A stretch of DNA of 64,000 bases from assembly GCA_032622095.1 (NCBI GenBank), contig CP136067.1, positions 41,893,549 to 41,957,548 of the forward strand. Reading direction: 5' to 3'. Of the stretch, positions 34,401 to 45,942 are shown one piece after another (the stretch's first letter is position 1; the number at the start of each line of letters is the position of its first letter). A program made the position numbers and the translations under genes. Source of the DNA: Siphonodentalium dalli. Its lineage: Eukaryota; Mollusca; Scaphopoda; Gadilida; Siphonodentaliidae. The notes under the pieces were generated by a model that saw nothing but the letters and a program-made list of their open reading frames with translations, was not told where the DNA came from and did no database searches.

Positions 34401-35620
34401 TTCACCTTGTTCAATCCATTTGGCTCTTGATCTTACCATTGCCCCCTTCGTGTCTTCTTTTCTTATTTCGTAAAGATCAGTGTCAATTTTTTGTATTTTA
34501 TCTAGTAATTCGTCTTTATTTTTTGTATCTAAGTTATTGTTATCTATTTCAATTTCGAGCAATATTTTTTATCTATTCAGTTCATTTTCTTTCATCTGTC
34601 GTTCTTTCTTTCGTTTCGACGCAAAATGTAAAGTCTCGCCTCTAATATCTAGCAAAAGGGTGTCCAGAAATAAACGTTTACTTGTTTTACATGTAACCTG
34701 TGGTTTATTCCATTCATCGGTATATATTTTATATCCGTATCTTGATTTATTATTCTCTATCGTAGATTTGACCAGTTCGGCATATTTGTCATCACGGAAT
34801 AAGGAGGTATTAAATTTCCAAAAGCCACGACCTCTGTCGATTGTATTTAGTTTAAGCGTAAGAGTTATTATCGAGTGATCTGAGCGGTATCCAGGTACTA
34901 TGTCGGTTCCTGCTCCAACTAGGCTGAGTATATCTTCAGATATCATAAAGTAATCTAACCTAGCCATTTTTACAGGGGACTTTTTTCGCCATGTATAGCG
35001 TCGTTTCTCCTTGTTATTGACCCTCCAAGCGTCTACCAAATCGAGCCTGTCGACAAGGTCGCCCACTGCCAATTTAGCTCGTGGATTGTTGATAAGTTTA
35101 TAATTATAAGTATCCATCGATTGGTCCTGAACCATATTCCAAACGCCACATATTATTATTTGGGTGCTACCGACTTTAAGAATCTTATCCTTCAAATTAT
35201 TGTAGAACTCAGGGTTATCTTCGTTTGGCCGTATATATTAGCTATAGTCATTCTAAGTTTCTCAACAGTTACGTCAATTATTATGTAATTTCCAGAGACA
35301 TCTTTAATAGAGTTGTGTATTTCGAAGTCGAGATTTTGACTGAATAAAATGGCCACACCTCGTGACTGAGATGAAAAAGAAGCCAATTCTGTTTTAAACC
35401 CCCATTCAGATGATATGCATCTGTCCATTTCCTTTGTAAAGTGAGTGTCTTGTAAACAATAAATTGATGCATTGTGCGTTCGGAGATATCGGAATACATC
35501 GCGGCGTGTTTCTGCACAATTCAAACCTCGGCAATTTGAAGACAGTATTTTTATAGACATGATAACTTACGAGTATGCAGACACCCGAAACGTCGACACA
35601 GAACAAAGACAATGACATTA
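31421..35620 (-). mobile_element. L1/Tx1-like LINE, nearly full ORF2, broken
   Basis: Same strand as the host gene. The order on the minus strand is an AP-type endonuclease starting MSIKILSSNCRGLN (35560) with QDTHF, a linker, then reverse transcriptase with SGLDGYPYEFW, LITLIPKKDKE, NWRPISLLN, LLLLLDFEKSFDSV, GCRQGDPVSPYIF and YADDTT (33437-33448). A C-terminal CDRC...HIFWNC finger follows. The catalytic Asp residues are kept. At least four lesions break the ORF: frameshifts near 35230, 33825 and 32070, and a TAA at 34569-34571. The 3' end is an A/T-rich tail near 31421-31446. ORF1 was not seen. Confidence 0.9.
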
Positions 35621-36502
35621 ATTAATTCAGTCAATGAAGAACAATAATATATTGAGTCGCTGGAATAAAGGTCTACCATACAAATCATGCACACTGATAC
35701 ACACACACACTGTATATAAAATAGAAACAAAACAAGTTTAATTGACTTCCGATGCGAAGTTACCATGACTGGGTCTCTGGGCGACCGCCCTCGTTCACCA
35801 TTAAAACAAAACGCTGAAATAATCGGTCCTAAATCCCACTTATGATACCCACATATCAAAACAAGTGTCGTTATTATGGTATGAAATAATTTTAGTGGGG
35901 AAAACCAATTGGATAAACATCATTATCCTGTGCATAAGTTACTTGTGATAACAACAAGACTCAAACGAGCTAACATTTGCAAATGAATGAAGTTTAAGAA
36001 ACCAACAACACAGTGCAAGCGAAATATTTATGGAACACCTGCTGCCACAGTGGAGTGACCTGCTGACCACTACGTGGTGTTTACAAGTCAATCAAAATCG
36101 ACGAATTTATGACGCTACATACTCAATCGATAACGGAATGTTTGACTGACAGCGTGCATGTCAATTTCAACGTTGGGTGCGTCATTTTCGTCGACAATAA
36201 TTCGAAGTTTCACAAACTTATGGTGTTTCTCCTGTGCCATGACAGATTAAATTATAAGAAATAACTCATGTTTCAATTAAGGTTATGAGTCATAACCGTA
36301 AACTTTGAAGACAAATTTACTATTACGGCGTTACGCGCATTATAGAATTTATCTTCATACATTTCGGTTATCAATGCATAACCTTAATCTAAACAAGCGT
36401 TATTTCTCAAATAGATTGTGTTATTGTATTGATCCGCATAGAAGATACTACTGTAAAGCACTATTATCTTGTAAAAATATCCGGTTTTACGTTAATACTT
36501 AC
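35621..36502. other. Intronic stretch without visible features
   Basis: Possible 5' flank or UTR of the LINE followed by unique sequence, with a short CA run at about 35697-35710. No exon found. Confidence 0.45.
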
Positions 36503-36585
36503 CCATTGAACGTCCGCATGTGTGGATCGTTATTTGATCGGCAAATTGCTCCCCGAATTTCGTGATCTTTGTCCGTAATATGTAC
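36503..36585 (-). CDS. VWDE: VWDE-like exon: start of vWD domain (DPHM)
   Basis: 83 bp, phase 0 to 2, with acceptor CTTTCTCACACAG and an excellent donor AATGG/GTAAGT. The product reads VHITDKDHEIRGAICRSNND then PHMRTFNG. C-x-x-x-x-DPHMxTFxG is the classic start of a vWD domain. The longest local ORF here is in a different frame and is not the coding one. Phase joins the exons at 37714 and 28608. Confidence 0.92.
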
Positions 36586-37339
36586 CTGTGTGAGAAAGTT
36601 GTAGATGTCCAATCATGCGGCTTTTTGACAAGTGTTTGCTCACTGATATCTGCAATGAGTGTCGAGGTAACTAAGTTACTTTGTATATTTAAAAACAAGT
36701 AAAATTCTGAGTTCAGTTAATCCTGACGGAAAACGACTCTGAAAATCTCATAACGAGGTTATAAAAAATCATTACCAGAAGGCCTTATTCCGCATGTCTA
36801 TCTGAATAAATAAGATTAATATTGGTAACTGCGTGGAGTAACAGTAATAATAGGCCAATAATACAAATAGCACATATCCATGTCGTGCTCTCTCGAATAT
36901 TTGATCCAAGCATTAACGTCTAACATGGAGGACACAGTACTGTGGAACATATTTATGGATATGTCAGAATGGGTCGACGTACTGTCTGAGTATCTTGTTC
37001 TAATTTTGTTATATATAAGTAAACAAATTATCATTAGACGACGGCTGAAATAAGGATTTATAAACTGAGAACGATATTAAATAAGTGCGCATGGGGCATT
37101 ATAACTGGTGAACCAATTATATACATGTAAGTCAATATACAACACACTATCTACCAAATTGGATGGTAATCCCAGAAATAATTATGACATATTGATAGTG
37201 TGCCTCCTGTTAAGTTCCTCGTTATATAGTGTCACATTATTCGAATATTTTACATATTTCACATCTACCTCTGTATAAAACATGGCGAACTGACGGTATA
37301 TTAGTAAACCCCAGCTAACTTAGAACAACATTCACTTAC
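36586..37339. other. Intron of the VWDE-like gene
   Basis: About 0.75 kb without repeats or other exons of note. Confidence 0.6.
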
Positions 37340-37714
37340 CGTTAGCTCAGGCAGCGTGTATCCATTCCATATCTTGTGGTCATCGAATACGGCAGGTAGT
37401 GCAAGCTTAACAAACTGCGATCGAACGTTTCGATCAAAAAGGGAGTTACTCTCAGCTTTTACTATGAGCTTGCTTGGCGTAGACCACTCGTTGCTATTGA
37501 ATTCAACACTACAAAGCTGCTTGAAAGACAGATCACTGTCGCATGGCCCAGAAGTACTTCGCCCGTTCGCTGATATGTATACATCATATCTCATTGTACA
37601 TGATTTGTAGCTATCAGTCACGGCCTTTGGACAACCAAATGGCACTGTCAGTCTCAACTCGAATTCGGCACCACCATCTCCCTCGGCCTGTGTTCTGGTG
37701 ATGTCCCCCTTAAT
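37340..37714 (-). CDS. VWDE: VWDE-like exon: conserved pre-vWD region
   Basis: 375 bp (125 codons), phase 0 to 0, with donor ACG/GTAAGT. The acceptor chosen is CCATCATCAG/ATTAAG; ATTAAG/GGG six bases on is an in-phase alternative. Landmarks are FELRLTVPFGCPKAVTDSYK, SCTMRYDVYI, a CDSD...LCSVEF pair and a C-terminal FDDHKIWNGYTLPEL. These match the VWDE region with VPLGC, a C-x-I stretch and the W.NYTL.DI motif that leads into DPHM. A pentanucleotide (ATTCA)n tract lies just upstream in the intron at 37776-37806. Confidence 0.9.
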
Positions 37715-38094
37715 CTGATGATGGAGTGGGATATTATAGAACGCGGCATTATGCCATTTATCCAATATCAACTATATTCAATCAATTCAATTCAATTCAA
37801 TTCAATTTTAATAGTAACTCTGGTCATCATTGTAGACATTACAGAGACAATACATATGACACAATTATGTATCATCAATACATCATGTACATGTATACAT
37901 ACACAGAAAATAATTAGGATAAATAATACATCGATGTCGCGTTTAATGGATGTGTACTTGTTTACTCATCATATAGTCAGATAATATATTTACTAATATA
38001 CCGTATGGTATATGGCGTGTATCAACGAATTTATATTTACTAAAGGTATACACGCGTACCTACAAATGTGAACGCGCACACATGCGCGTAAGCC

Positions 38095-38364
38095 TCAGGA
38101 GTTTCTGAAAATTTCCAAAATCTTTTTAATAAATATCGAAAGGTTTTTTGTTTTGCGCTCGCTATTTTGATTGAATAATTGGTTCAACTTCAAAGTGTTT
38201 GGTCTATTGAAATAGTATGGTTTGATGTATCTTACTCTCAAACCCTTTAATTTTTCACACTTCAAGATAGCGTGGAATTCATCTCCTAACTCTGCGTTAC
38301 ATAATGAGCACTTTCTTTCCGAGTAGTCTCGATTTGTCAGATACCACCTGATCAGTAATCGCGA
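38095..38364 (-). mobile_element. LINE 3'-end remnant with Cys/His finger
   Basis: A 90-codon open frame without an ATG. It reads IRWYLTNRDYSERKCSLCN, then GDEFHAILKCEKLKGLRVRY and YYFNRPN, and ends at TGA (38095-38097). C-x-x-C...H...C followed by R..Y...YY..RPN is the C-terminal finger typical of jockey-superfamily or related LINE polymerases in animals. Nothing upstream of 38364 stays in frame, so it is a 5'-truncated relic. It differs from both larger LINEs in this window. Confidence 0.75.
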
Positions 38365-39159
38365 TCAAATGTGACGTGTGAAATAAATTCATTATGTTTG
38401 TTATATATCAGTGTACATATAATGATTGTGATACATGTGAAGTTTGGTGTCTGTAATCTGTTCAGGATTTCAGTATGCCTAGCGAACATGGATTGTATAT
38501 AACTGAAATTGTTCCGTTGTTTCTGTTGATGTTATAGTTAGTGGTTCTCAAGTTTCTTTTTCAGAAGAATATTAAACGAGAGCAGTTTTTTTTCCAGACC
38601 GGTAGCATGTCTTACTCAGCAATCGTTCCAATAGTGGAAGTGATCTTTATACATATCCTGCAAATCAATTGATGTTGTTTTATGTTACCCATAGCTCTCA
38701 TTGGTTAGCTGTTCAGCGTCCATTTGAAAAGCAGGGGAAATATTAAACGTAATTGACGAAATGAAAATATGATAGAAGTGCCATGCCCATGCTACGAATC
38801 TGACATGTTGGTTCACAGTGATTGCTAACATGTTCTAGATCAAGAACGCCGGTATTCCAATATAGAAAACTGTCAATTACTGACATCATATTGGCATAAT
38901 TCGACTACCGTAACTTAGCCTGAATAAATACACAATGGTAGATACTGGACCTACATATATGACTGTTTTTGATGCAAAAATAAATACGACGTATTTGTAA
39001 ACGACCTCCAACTGTAACTCTGTAACCCTTGTTACAAGCATAGAGTAAATATTTTCATTGTTTCAGTTGGAATTTTGCGACTTTGTGCAAAAACAAGTCG
39101 GATTTATTTTTTAAACGACTTCCAAATGTAACTGTGTAACCCTTGTGTTACAGGCATAG
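38365..39159. other. Intronic stretch without visible features
   Basis: May include decayed LINE upstream of the finger. No other signals. Two short direct repeats (AACGACYTCCAAMTGTAACT with CTTGTTACA) occur near 39000 and 39115. Confidence 0.4.
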
Positions 39160-39295
39160 CAGGGGGGGGGGGGGTAGTACAAATTTTCAGGAAGGTATGC
39201 TGTTTTCTGTATATGGCATTTTCGGGGACCCACCGCCCCAAACCTGCAAAAAAGAATTGTTTACTCCCAATTTTTTGACACCCCCCTGGAAATAT
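39160..39295 (-). repeat. G-rich dispersed repeat, inverted copy
   Basis: It begins with a run of about 13 G (39163 on). Minus-strand words such as GGGGGTGTCAAAAAATTGGG, then GGGGCGGTGGGTCC and AAAATGCCAT, follow the same order as 29880-30010. It is the same family in the opposite orientation. Confidence 0.6.
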
Positions 39296-39809
39296 TTTCA
39301 TTGTTGTAGCAAGATCTAGTTGGTGATATTTATTATAAGCAAAAGATGTATGACTTGTAACCCATGTAATCTTGTTACAAATGCGTAATGTATATTTGTC
39401 ACATAAGCTCTGTATCTATGGCATCAGTTGCAGTATAGATAGGTAATGGAAACTAAACTATATGAAATTAGTTAACTTAGGCTCTCAGTTTGTAATCTAT
39501 CCTCACCTGTATCCCTGCGAAAAAGTCTTGGCTGTATGTCCATGGGGATGGCACACTGTGCGAGTAGTATCTCACCCTTATGGCGCATTTTACCTTCAAC
39601 GAAAATTAAGATCATTCAAACATACACCATTTTCTGACGTGGGAACTAGTTAAGTTGACGGTTGTGTGTATTCAATTCCGGTGCATATCCAGAGATAAAT
39701 GTTAAGTTGGTTAAGAAGGCGTCATATTCGTGAATTTAAAAAAAATATACATTTCAAACGAAGAATATCCTTTACTATAATGCTATATTATTATAACAAC
39801 ACGTGTTTA

Positions 39810-40040
39810 CCCTCTCAATATGAGATATGTTCGAATCATGTAAAAAAGGTGGTTTAACAAAACAGCCATTTTTTCATATAGTTCGATGGACAGGAAATGT
39901 TTTCAAAAATACACTGCATTATCTAGACTATGAACCCAACTATGGTATGTGCTCAGTCTCCCATCTGAAATCATGACTGTCTGCGAGAAAATAAAGACAA
40001 TTTCATTTCATATTTTAGTTTTTTTGGCAGCCATTTGCAG
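39810..40040 (+). repeat. Dispersed repeat shared with 23205-23450
   Basis: Same orientation and word order as the other copy (ATATGAGATATGTTCGAAT, ACACTGCATTATCTAGACTA, GAAATCATGACTGT, poly-T then GGCAGCCATTTGC). It lies in the intron just downstream of the exon at 40160. Confidence 0.7.
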
Positions 40041-40159
40041 GACTACACCAGTGACTCATACCCAACCAAATATTTCTAGTAAAATATCTTGCAATTCGAT
40101 GTTCTATGTGCATGGGTTCTTGGTGAATTACAACACTTTTCTCTGTTCAATATACTCAC

Positions 40160-40410
40160 GGTAAATCCAATTTTCTTTTGTCTTTCCTGCCAGTCTTTTT
40201 CACGAAGGAGTCCAATAACATCTAGGTCGCTTCTCGGCATTCCGCTGCGATTCACGTGAGCGATTCCATCGATGAACCACCGGATATCGAAATATCTATC
40301 ATCGTTTGTCTCCGGTTGAATTCTGCATTTGAATGACAGTTCCTGTTGAAACCCTTTATTTTCAAGCATCGGTTGAGCGGTCAGTGAGTATGTGTTGTTT
40401 GGGTAGCCGC
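40160..40410 (-). CDS. VWDE: VWDE-like exon: FDIRWFIDG region
   Basis: 251 bp, phase 1 to 0, with acceptor CGCCATGTTTCCAG and strong donor ACC/GTGAGT. The product includes YPNNTYSLTAQPML, then LSFKCRIQPETNDDRYFDIR and WFIDG, and ends LREKDWQERQKKIGFT. F.C.F....D.RYDVHWYI-like sequence followed by a LREKDW-like helix is characteristic of VWDE N-terminal to the VPFGC region. Start and end phases fit both neighbours. Confidence 0.9.
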
Positions 40411-41915
40411 CTGGAAACATGGCGAATTATACGCTAAAGGAACCCAAGGCAGTGCAATTGGTAAATGTGAAAAAAACATAAACATGACTGACGTCACCAC
40501 ATAAACAAATACATAAACTTTGTTCTCATTTTCGCTATTGATATTTCTCCAATAACGAACTTGTAAACGCGTGTTGAAACCATTGTTATGTAAACAAAAG
40601 TGTTACAGTGATTTCATCAAACATCGCTAACCGTGCAGTAAGTTCAAATATGTTATTCTGAATATGATTTTCAAAATATTGTTCAATATCTTTTCCAGTG
40701 TTCGCAGTAAATTTGTTATTAAACTTTTATTTATTTTGTTGATATATTGGACTTTTATCGGTAATTGCATTGCATGGTCTTGACATGCAAACTCTCATTA
40801 TTGAAGAGTTTTTAAAATGAAAATAAGAACAAACTAAATATATTTGTTCGTATACTTGTTCATGATAGTTGTTTTATAGAATACTATTAATCGAATGATC
40901 TCACTTCGAAGGCATTTGGCCTCTATAAACACCATAGTTCGTCCAATGCTTAACTTTGTTTGAAGGTAGAAAATTATGTGAAAGATGTACAACAAATTAA
41001 TGATATTCATATATTATAGCTATATCATACAAGAGTGTTTTTCTTTCTTGAGCAGATCGAATATTATTTATTCGACATGAATATTATTTCTGCTACAGCC
41101 TAATGCGACTACATTCACCTGGAGTACTATCTTGTTCACGCGGTAAACGCCGAATGAAAGGACCTTTATGTTTGTTTCACATTTACCTGCTACGAGTGCC
41201 TTGTGTATATTTAAGGCGAATAAACATATTTCTTCCAAACAAAGTTATATCACTTGCCAATTCTATTTAATATAAGGAAACCACAATGTGTGGTACATAA
41301 TGATATGCATATAAATATGTACATATACCTTTTGGCAGTGACTATAGATCTCAGTTGGTTTTCACTCGTTAATCATTATCATACGTCAATGTACTAGTAT
41401 AAGTTGTCAACCGAAATAAATAAAGCTAGGTGATATTGGAGGATTCAACATATACAATATGATTGTTATAGATATTTGGGAGAATACATTTATTAATTAT
41501 ACAATAAACAACTGTTTATACTGTTAAGCTCTTTCTGTGACCAATTGCAAGATCGATTATTTTGTCTACCACACATAATTATGTGTGGGGAAACCTAGCT
41601 GGGATATATGCTACATACTATATGAATAGCAGTATAATCAGATTGTGGTTCATAAATTATCCATCTCAGAATACAATGATGTTTAACTCCACTACCATGC
41701 AGACATCATCAGGTATGAGATCAGTCAAATATAATACATTGAAAATAAAATCCCATTGCAATAATAGTATTTTATAATTTTCACTCAAAGATATCGAATT
41801 TTAATTCAGCAATGGATTTTTTTTTTTCGATGGGAAAGAACTTCGCTTCTCGTTTCGCAACAACTGCTATTGCTTTGGGTATAACGCCTATATTTGTTGG
41901 ATCTTAACACCAAAC
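40411..41915. other. Intron of the VWDE-like gene
   Basis: 1.5 kb AT-rich; no repeat or exon recognised. Confidence 0.55.
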
Positions 41916-41978
41916 CTTGACAGCCTGGTTGATACCCTGTCTCCGATGACTCGCCACTGGGACACGGGATCTGTCCAT
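41916..41978 (-). CDS. VWDE: VWDE-like exon: Cys-rich linker
   Basis: 63 bp, phase 1 to 1, with acceptor TTAATTTTCAG and donor CAAG/GTTTGG (weaker). It reads GQIPCPSGESSETGYQPGCQ and leaves one G that makes Gly with the next exon (GGYPNNTY). A short C-x-G...G...C-x-GG linker sits at this place in VWDE. It is the most upstream exon I can place firmly. Its phase-1 entry matches the phase-1 exit of the 48-bp cassettes upstream. Confidence 0.78.
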
Positions 41979-44740
41979 CTGAAAATTAAGCATATAACGT
42001 TACCGACCCGGTGAATATCTATGATGCTAAGGGGAACAAATGGTGTTGTTAAAACAACGTACTACATCAGTATGGTTGATTATGTTTTTTAAGAATTGAC
42101 TTTTCAGCCACTGAATATTTTGTTTAGATTGGTAAGTTGAGAGAAATCACCCGAAAATAAAGACAGTAGCACCATTAACGCTAGTAGACGATGGCTTAAT
42201 GGCAATGATCATTATATGCGCACTAAAGCATATTCGATAGAGCAATTCATTGTTTAATTTAACTATTATTAACGTGTGGTGTGGAAAACACGAGTGAATT
42301 ATGTCAATGTTCATTCGATAGACTGGTTGCTATCATGTGTGTCAAGAAAACATTGGCCGACACTAGACCCCAAATATGTTGCCTCCCTCCCTGGATAGAG
42401 ACCCACCCCTCTAAATCAATTAAGGAGACGGAGAAAGAACATCTGCATCCAGGTAACATGAATAAATACAACACCGATTTCGTTAATGTACACATATCGC
42501 TCGTTTTAGACGAATAGTTCCTACTATAATTCCAAATAAAACAAAAACATGACTTTGAGTAAATATACGAATGTTTAAGAGCAACTGTTAAGACCATTCC
42601 ATCCAACAAATTACGCAGCAACTGCATGCAAAATCATGGACTATGTAATACATAGAGAATGGCTTGGATTGACTACACAGTTATAGTGGCCAATGGGGTG
42701 GGCAAGTATTCTAAAAAGTAGCGAAAAATGAAGGGATTTCTGTTGTTTTAGTAATTTACTCTATTATGCACACCAAAATAACACTGTATGCATCTATGAT
42801 TGAGAAAACAAAAATCTGCTTAAACAAATTATCCTGTGACAGAACTAGTGCAATGGTGTACCATACTTGAGGTCTTACCACTCAAGAAACAGATATGCCA
42901 TGTATTTATCATAACCTCTTAAGTATACCAGGTTAAATACATAGTGATGGAATTTCTCCACAAAAAAAAACATTGGTGCCAAACTTGACTTATGACCCTA
43001 TGAAGCACTGGTATTGACTCTTTTCCAAAATCACCATTTTGGACTGTTTACGTGTGTTTCTGTCCATGTTAAAAGTTTTGTGTGCACAAATGTAATAGCA
43101 CTGACAACAATTAGTGTTTGATGTGTAAAATCATTTGAACGTTCTTCCTAAAGACATTAAGAGTTAGAAAATGGGAATCCATTGGTTATGCAAACAGATG
43201 TCACTGGATTTAACATGCTGTTCAAGAAACTGACTCCACATTTGAACATTGATAACGGGGTTGATGGAATCACAAAAGGATATCTTGTCACCACATTCTA
43301 GTCATTGGAGACAAATGGTTGTTTTATTCCAGTCTGTAGAATATTGGTAATAAAAAGTGTAATACTTTAGTGGAGGACTATTTAGAACTGTATGGCCATG
43401 TTATAACAAAAATAACCCCAAATTAATTATTCGCCATTTCGCCATCGCAACAAAAAGGATCGTAGCTCTTATGAACATCAAAACATACTCTGCATGTAAG
43501 ACTAGTGTTTGTAGAAGCTGGTGATAGTAAAGTTTCATGTACCAAGATGCCTGTTCTGAGATTTTGTCAATATGGTTTCCTCTACCCCGTTGTTGCCATT
43601 TTCAAATTTCCAGAAATAGTAGTGATATTCAGTCACATACATTGGCATATCCAATGTAAAGTCAATTTAATCTCAACCCGAAAGTATATTAGGTGGAAAT
43701 CTAAAATTAGTTTACACTTTAATCACTCATTGTTTATATTATTTATACACACAATCCTTTATAGATTGACACAAACTCCACATAATGGCATTTATAAAAT
43801 AGAACAGACATTTTGTTTAAGAATACTTTTGACTTCCCAATCATAGATGCATATTAAAGTATTATATATTTTTACACAATCGAGATAGTAAATTACTAAA
43901 ACAGCAAAAATCACTTAATTTACTTTAGCTTTTAAATAACTAGACCATCAAATATGATTTAGCTAATTCTGAGTAATTGAGGCTCAGAAATTAGATAAAA
44001 TACCAATTATGGAGACACGTAACTCGACAAATACTTATATGGGAAAGGTTTACTTTGCAACTTATCTGGGAAAGGTTTTCTGTTCTGTAATAAGGATTGT
44101 GTACTCCACAAAACGGACAAAATAGTAGGCATTTATGAAAAGTAGTTTTTATATGCATATATGTGGAGGAGTTGGTGGACGCACATGCAGAGAAACAGCA
44201 GTTTCAGAGCAATTTGTCATCCGGCATTGCTTTGCTATTGGAAAGCTGTTGAGGGAGCCAGAAAATGATATCACATTTCAAGTGAAAACCATCGAATTTC
44301 GTTATGATTTAACTACAACTCGAGATACTTTAGTAATGGTCAATCTCATCCGGGCCACACTCAAAACAAGATATTGTTTTTTTTTAAATCCCTATCTCAA
44401 GTCTAATTCGTGACAATAATACAATAAAATTTAAAATGGGGTATATCACTTCTCTACAAAGTCATAATAATTTGGCATATTTGGAGAGAAACTTGCGATA
44501 TTTCTCTATATAGCTAACATGCAATTTCTTTGATTGAGGGTGTTAACAAGATAGAGGTTCTGGCTTTCATGGTGTGAATATAGCAGTTATCGATGGATCA
44601 GAATGCTGTGCAGGTACAACTGTACAAGCTACAATATATAGTACATATATGTGCGCTCATAGTCGTATAAAAAATAAAGACAGCATTTCGAGGTCAATCA
44701 AAACGCACTTTTAAGCACATATATCAGTTTATAATATACA
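41979..44740. other. Stretch without a firm exon
   Basis: At 44135-44400 lies a diverged copy of the unit segment that carries a splice donor further upstream (here without a donor). The remainder shows no recognisable gene or repeat. Confidence 0.45.
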
Positions 44741-44887
44741 GTTGTCGCCCGCGATTGAGTGAGACACGGGGATTTGTCGCTCGCTCGAGACCTGGAATGT
44801 CACCCGAGGGCCGCCAGGCCCGAGGGTGACATTCCAGGTCGAGAGCGGCGACAGATCCCCGTGTCTCACGAAAACAAGGGTGACAAC
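44741..44887. repeat. Foldback palindrome
   Basis: GTTGTCGCCC at the left pairs with GGGTGACAAC at the right. The inner arms (TGAGACACGGGGAT..., CGAGACCTGGAATGTCACCC) are close to perfect complements around GAGGGCCGCCAGGCC. It is GC-richer than its surroundings and shares CACCCGAGGG with the palindrome at 63080. The plus-strand ORF reading through it is an artefact of the palindrome. Confidence 0.9.
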
Positions 44888-45899
44888 TGTTTTTTTTTAT
44901 CTGGCAAAGGAGTACACACGGACCTCCTTAATAGCGCGCATATATTCTTTAATCCAGTTCGAAAAGTTAATTTTATGTTGGGATCCTCGCTATTTAGAAA
45001 ATTAAACATTCATAATTTGGATCAATTAACAGACCCATCATTTGCGCAGCTATTCTTCGGTCAGTTTGCTGGTCGCATGGTAGGAATCGGTTCACGGAAA
45101 GAGGAGTAAAGCAATTTCGAAGTTGAGTAGCCATGCAGCGAAATGTTCGGTTTCGTTTCAAATGAGCGTAAAGACGCAGGCAGACGTGTTAATTTCCAGA
45201 GCGCTAAAATGTGAAACTAACACGTTGTAGTTGTGCAAAAAGAAATTGACATAATTTTATGTTACAGATTGTTATGCAACATAAGGGTATTCTTATGAAG
45301 TCTGAAGAACGTATTGCCGAGAAGAAATAGTCAATTGATAAACAGTAAATAGTAGCTATTTGATATTTAGAGCTTATACATAAACATACTTGTAACGTAT
45401 GCACATCGTATGTGCAATTGTCTGCAGCACATACCAACAGCATAATAAGGTTTATATATTTGTCCCACAGTATTTATTATTGATATAAAAAGGTCCAATA
45501 GGAATATTACACCTTAATTATAACGGATTTGTGTCCGTGATAACACCATTTATACATAGCGTGCTTTAATTGCAAATAAAACAACACGCAATTATGCAAA
45601 TTAGCAAACACCACAGTTCGCGGTTGTTATGAAACAGTGGGTTTATAAAAACAGTGTTTTTTTAAATTATTAGAGAGCTGTGAGAGAATCTCTGCGCGTT
45701 GAATTCTTCGTAGTTCTATGTTTACTGGTAGCAGCTGAGCGGTCAATAACTGAAAACATGTTACCCTCGAGGGTAATAAGTGATTTTCGGCCCGCCATGT
45801 GACGCACTCTCAGCCAATCAGAAGAGAGGAAAATGGGATGAAGGATAACAATAAGTAGTTAGTGTATGTATGTGCATACATAGTAGTAGAATTATTTAC

Positions 45900-45942
45900 T
45901 TGGTTGGTCGCATCGTTGTTGTCGTTGAAGCCCAATTCAAAG
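45900..45942 (-). pseudogene. 48-bp cassette, degenerate copy 1
   Basis: Acceptor AAATCTTTTAG and the start are kept (NWASTTTTMRP in phase 1). The end has lost the AGAACAA/GTGAG part, leaving only a weak GTAAAT after 43 bp. That breaks phase symmetry, and unspliced readthrough meets TAA. Confidence 0.7.

Noticed and set aside
36492-36698. Minus-strand ORF starting MFLNIQ overlapping the DPHM exon
   Set aside because: Wrong frame. The vWD start is read in another frame from 36585 to 36503 with matching splice phases.
44759-45109. Plus-strand ORF of 116 codons
   Set aside because: Its first half is the foldback palindrome and the rest has no recognisable features.
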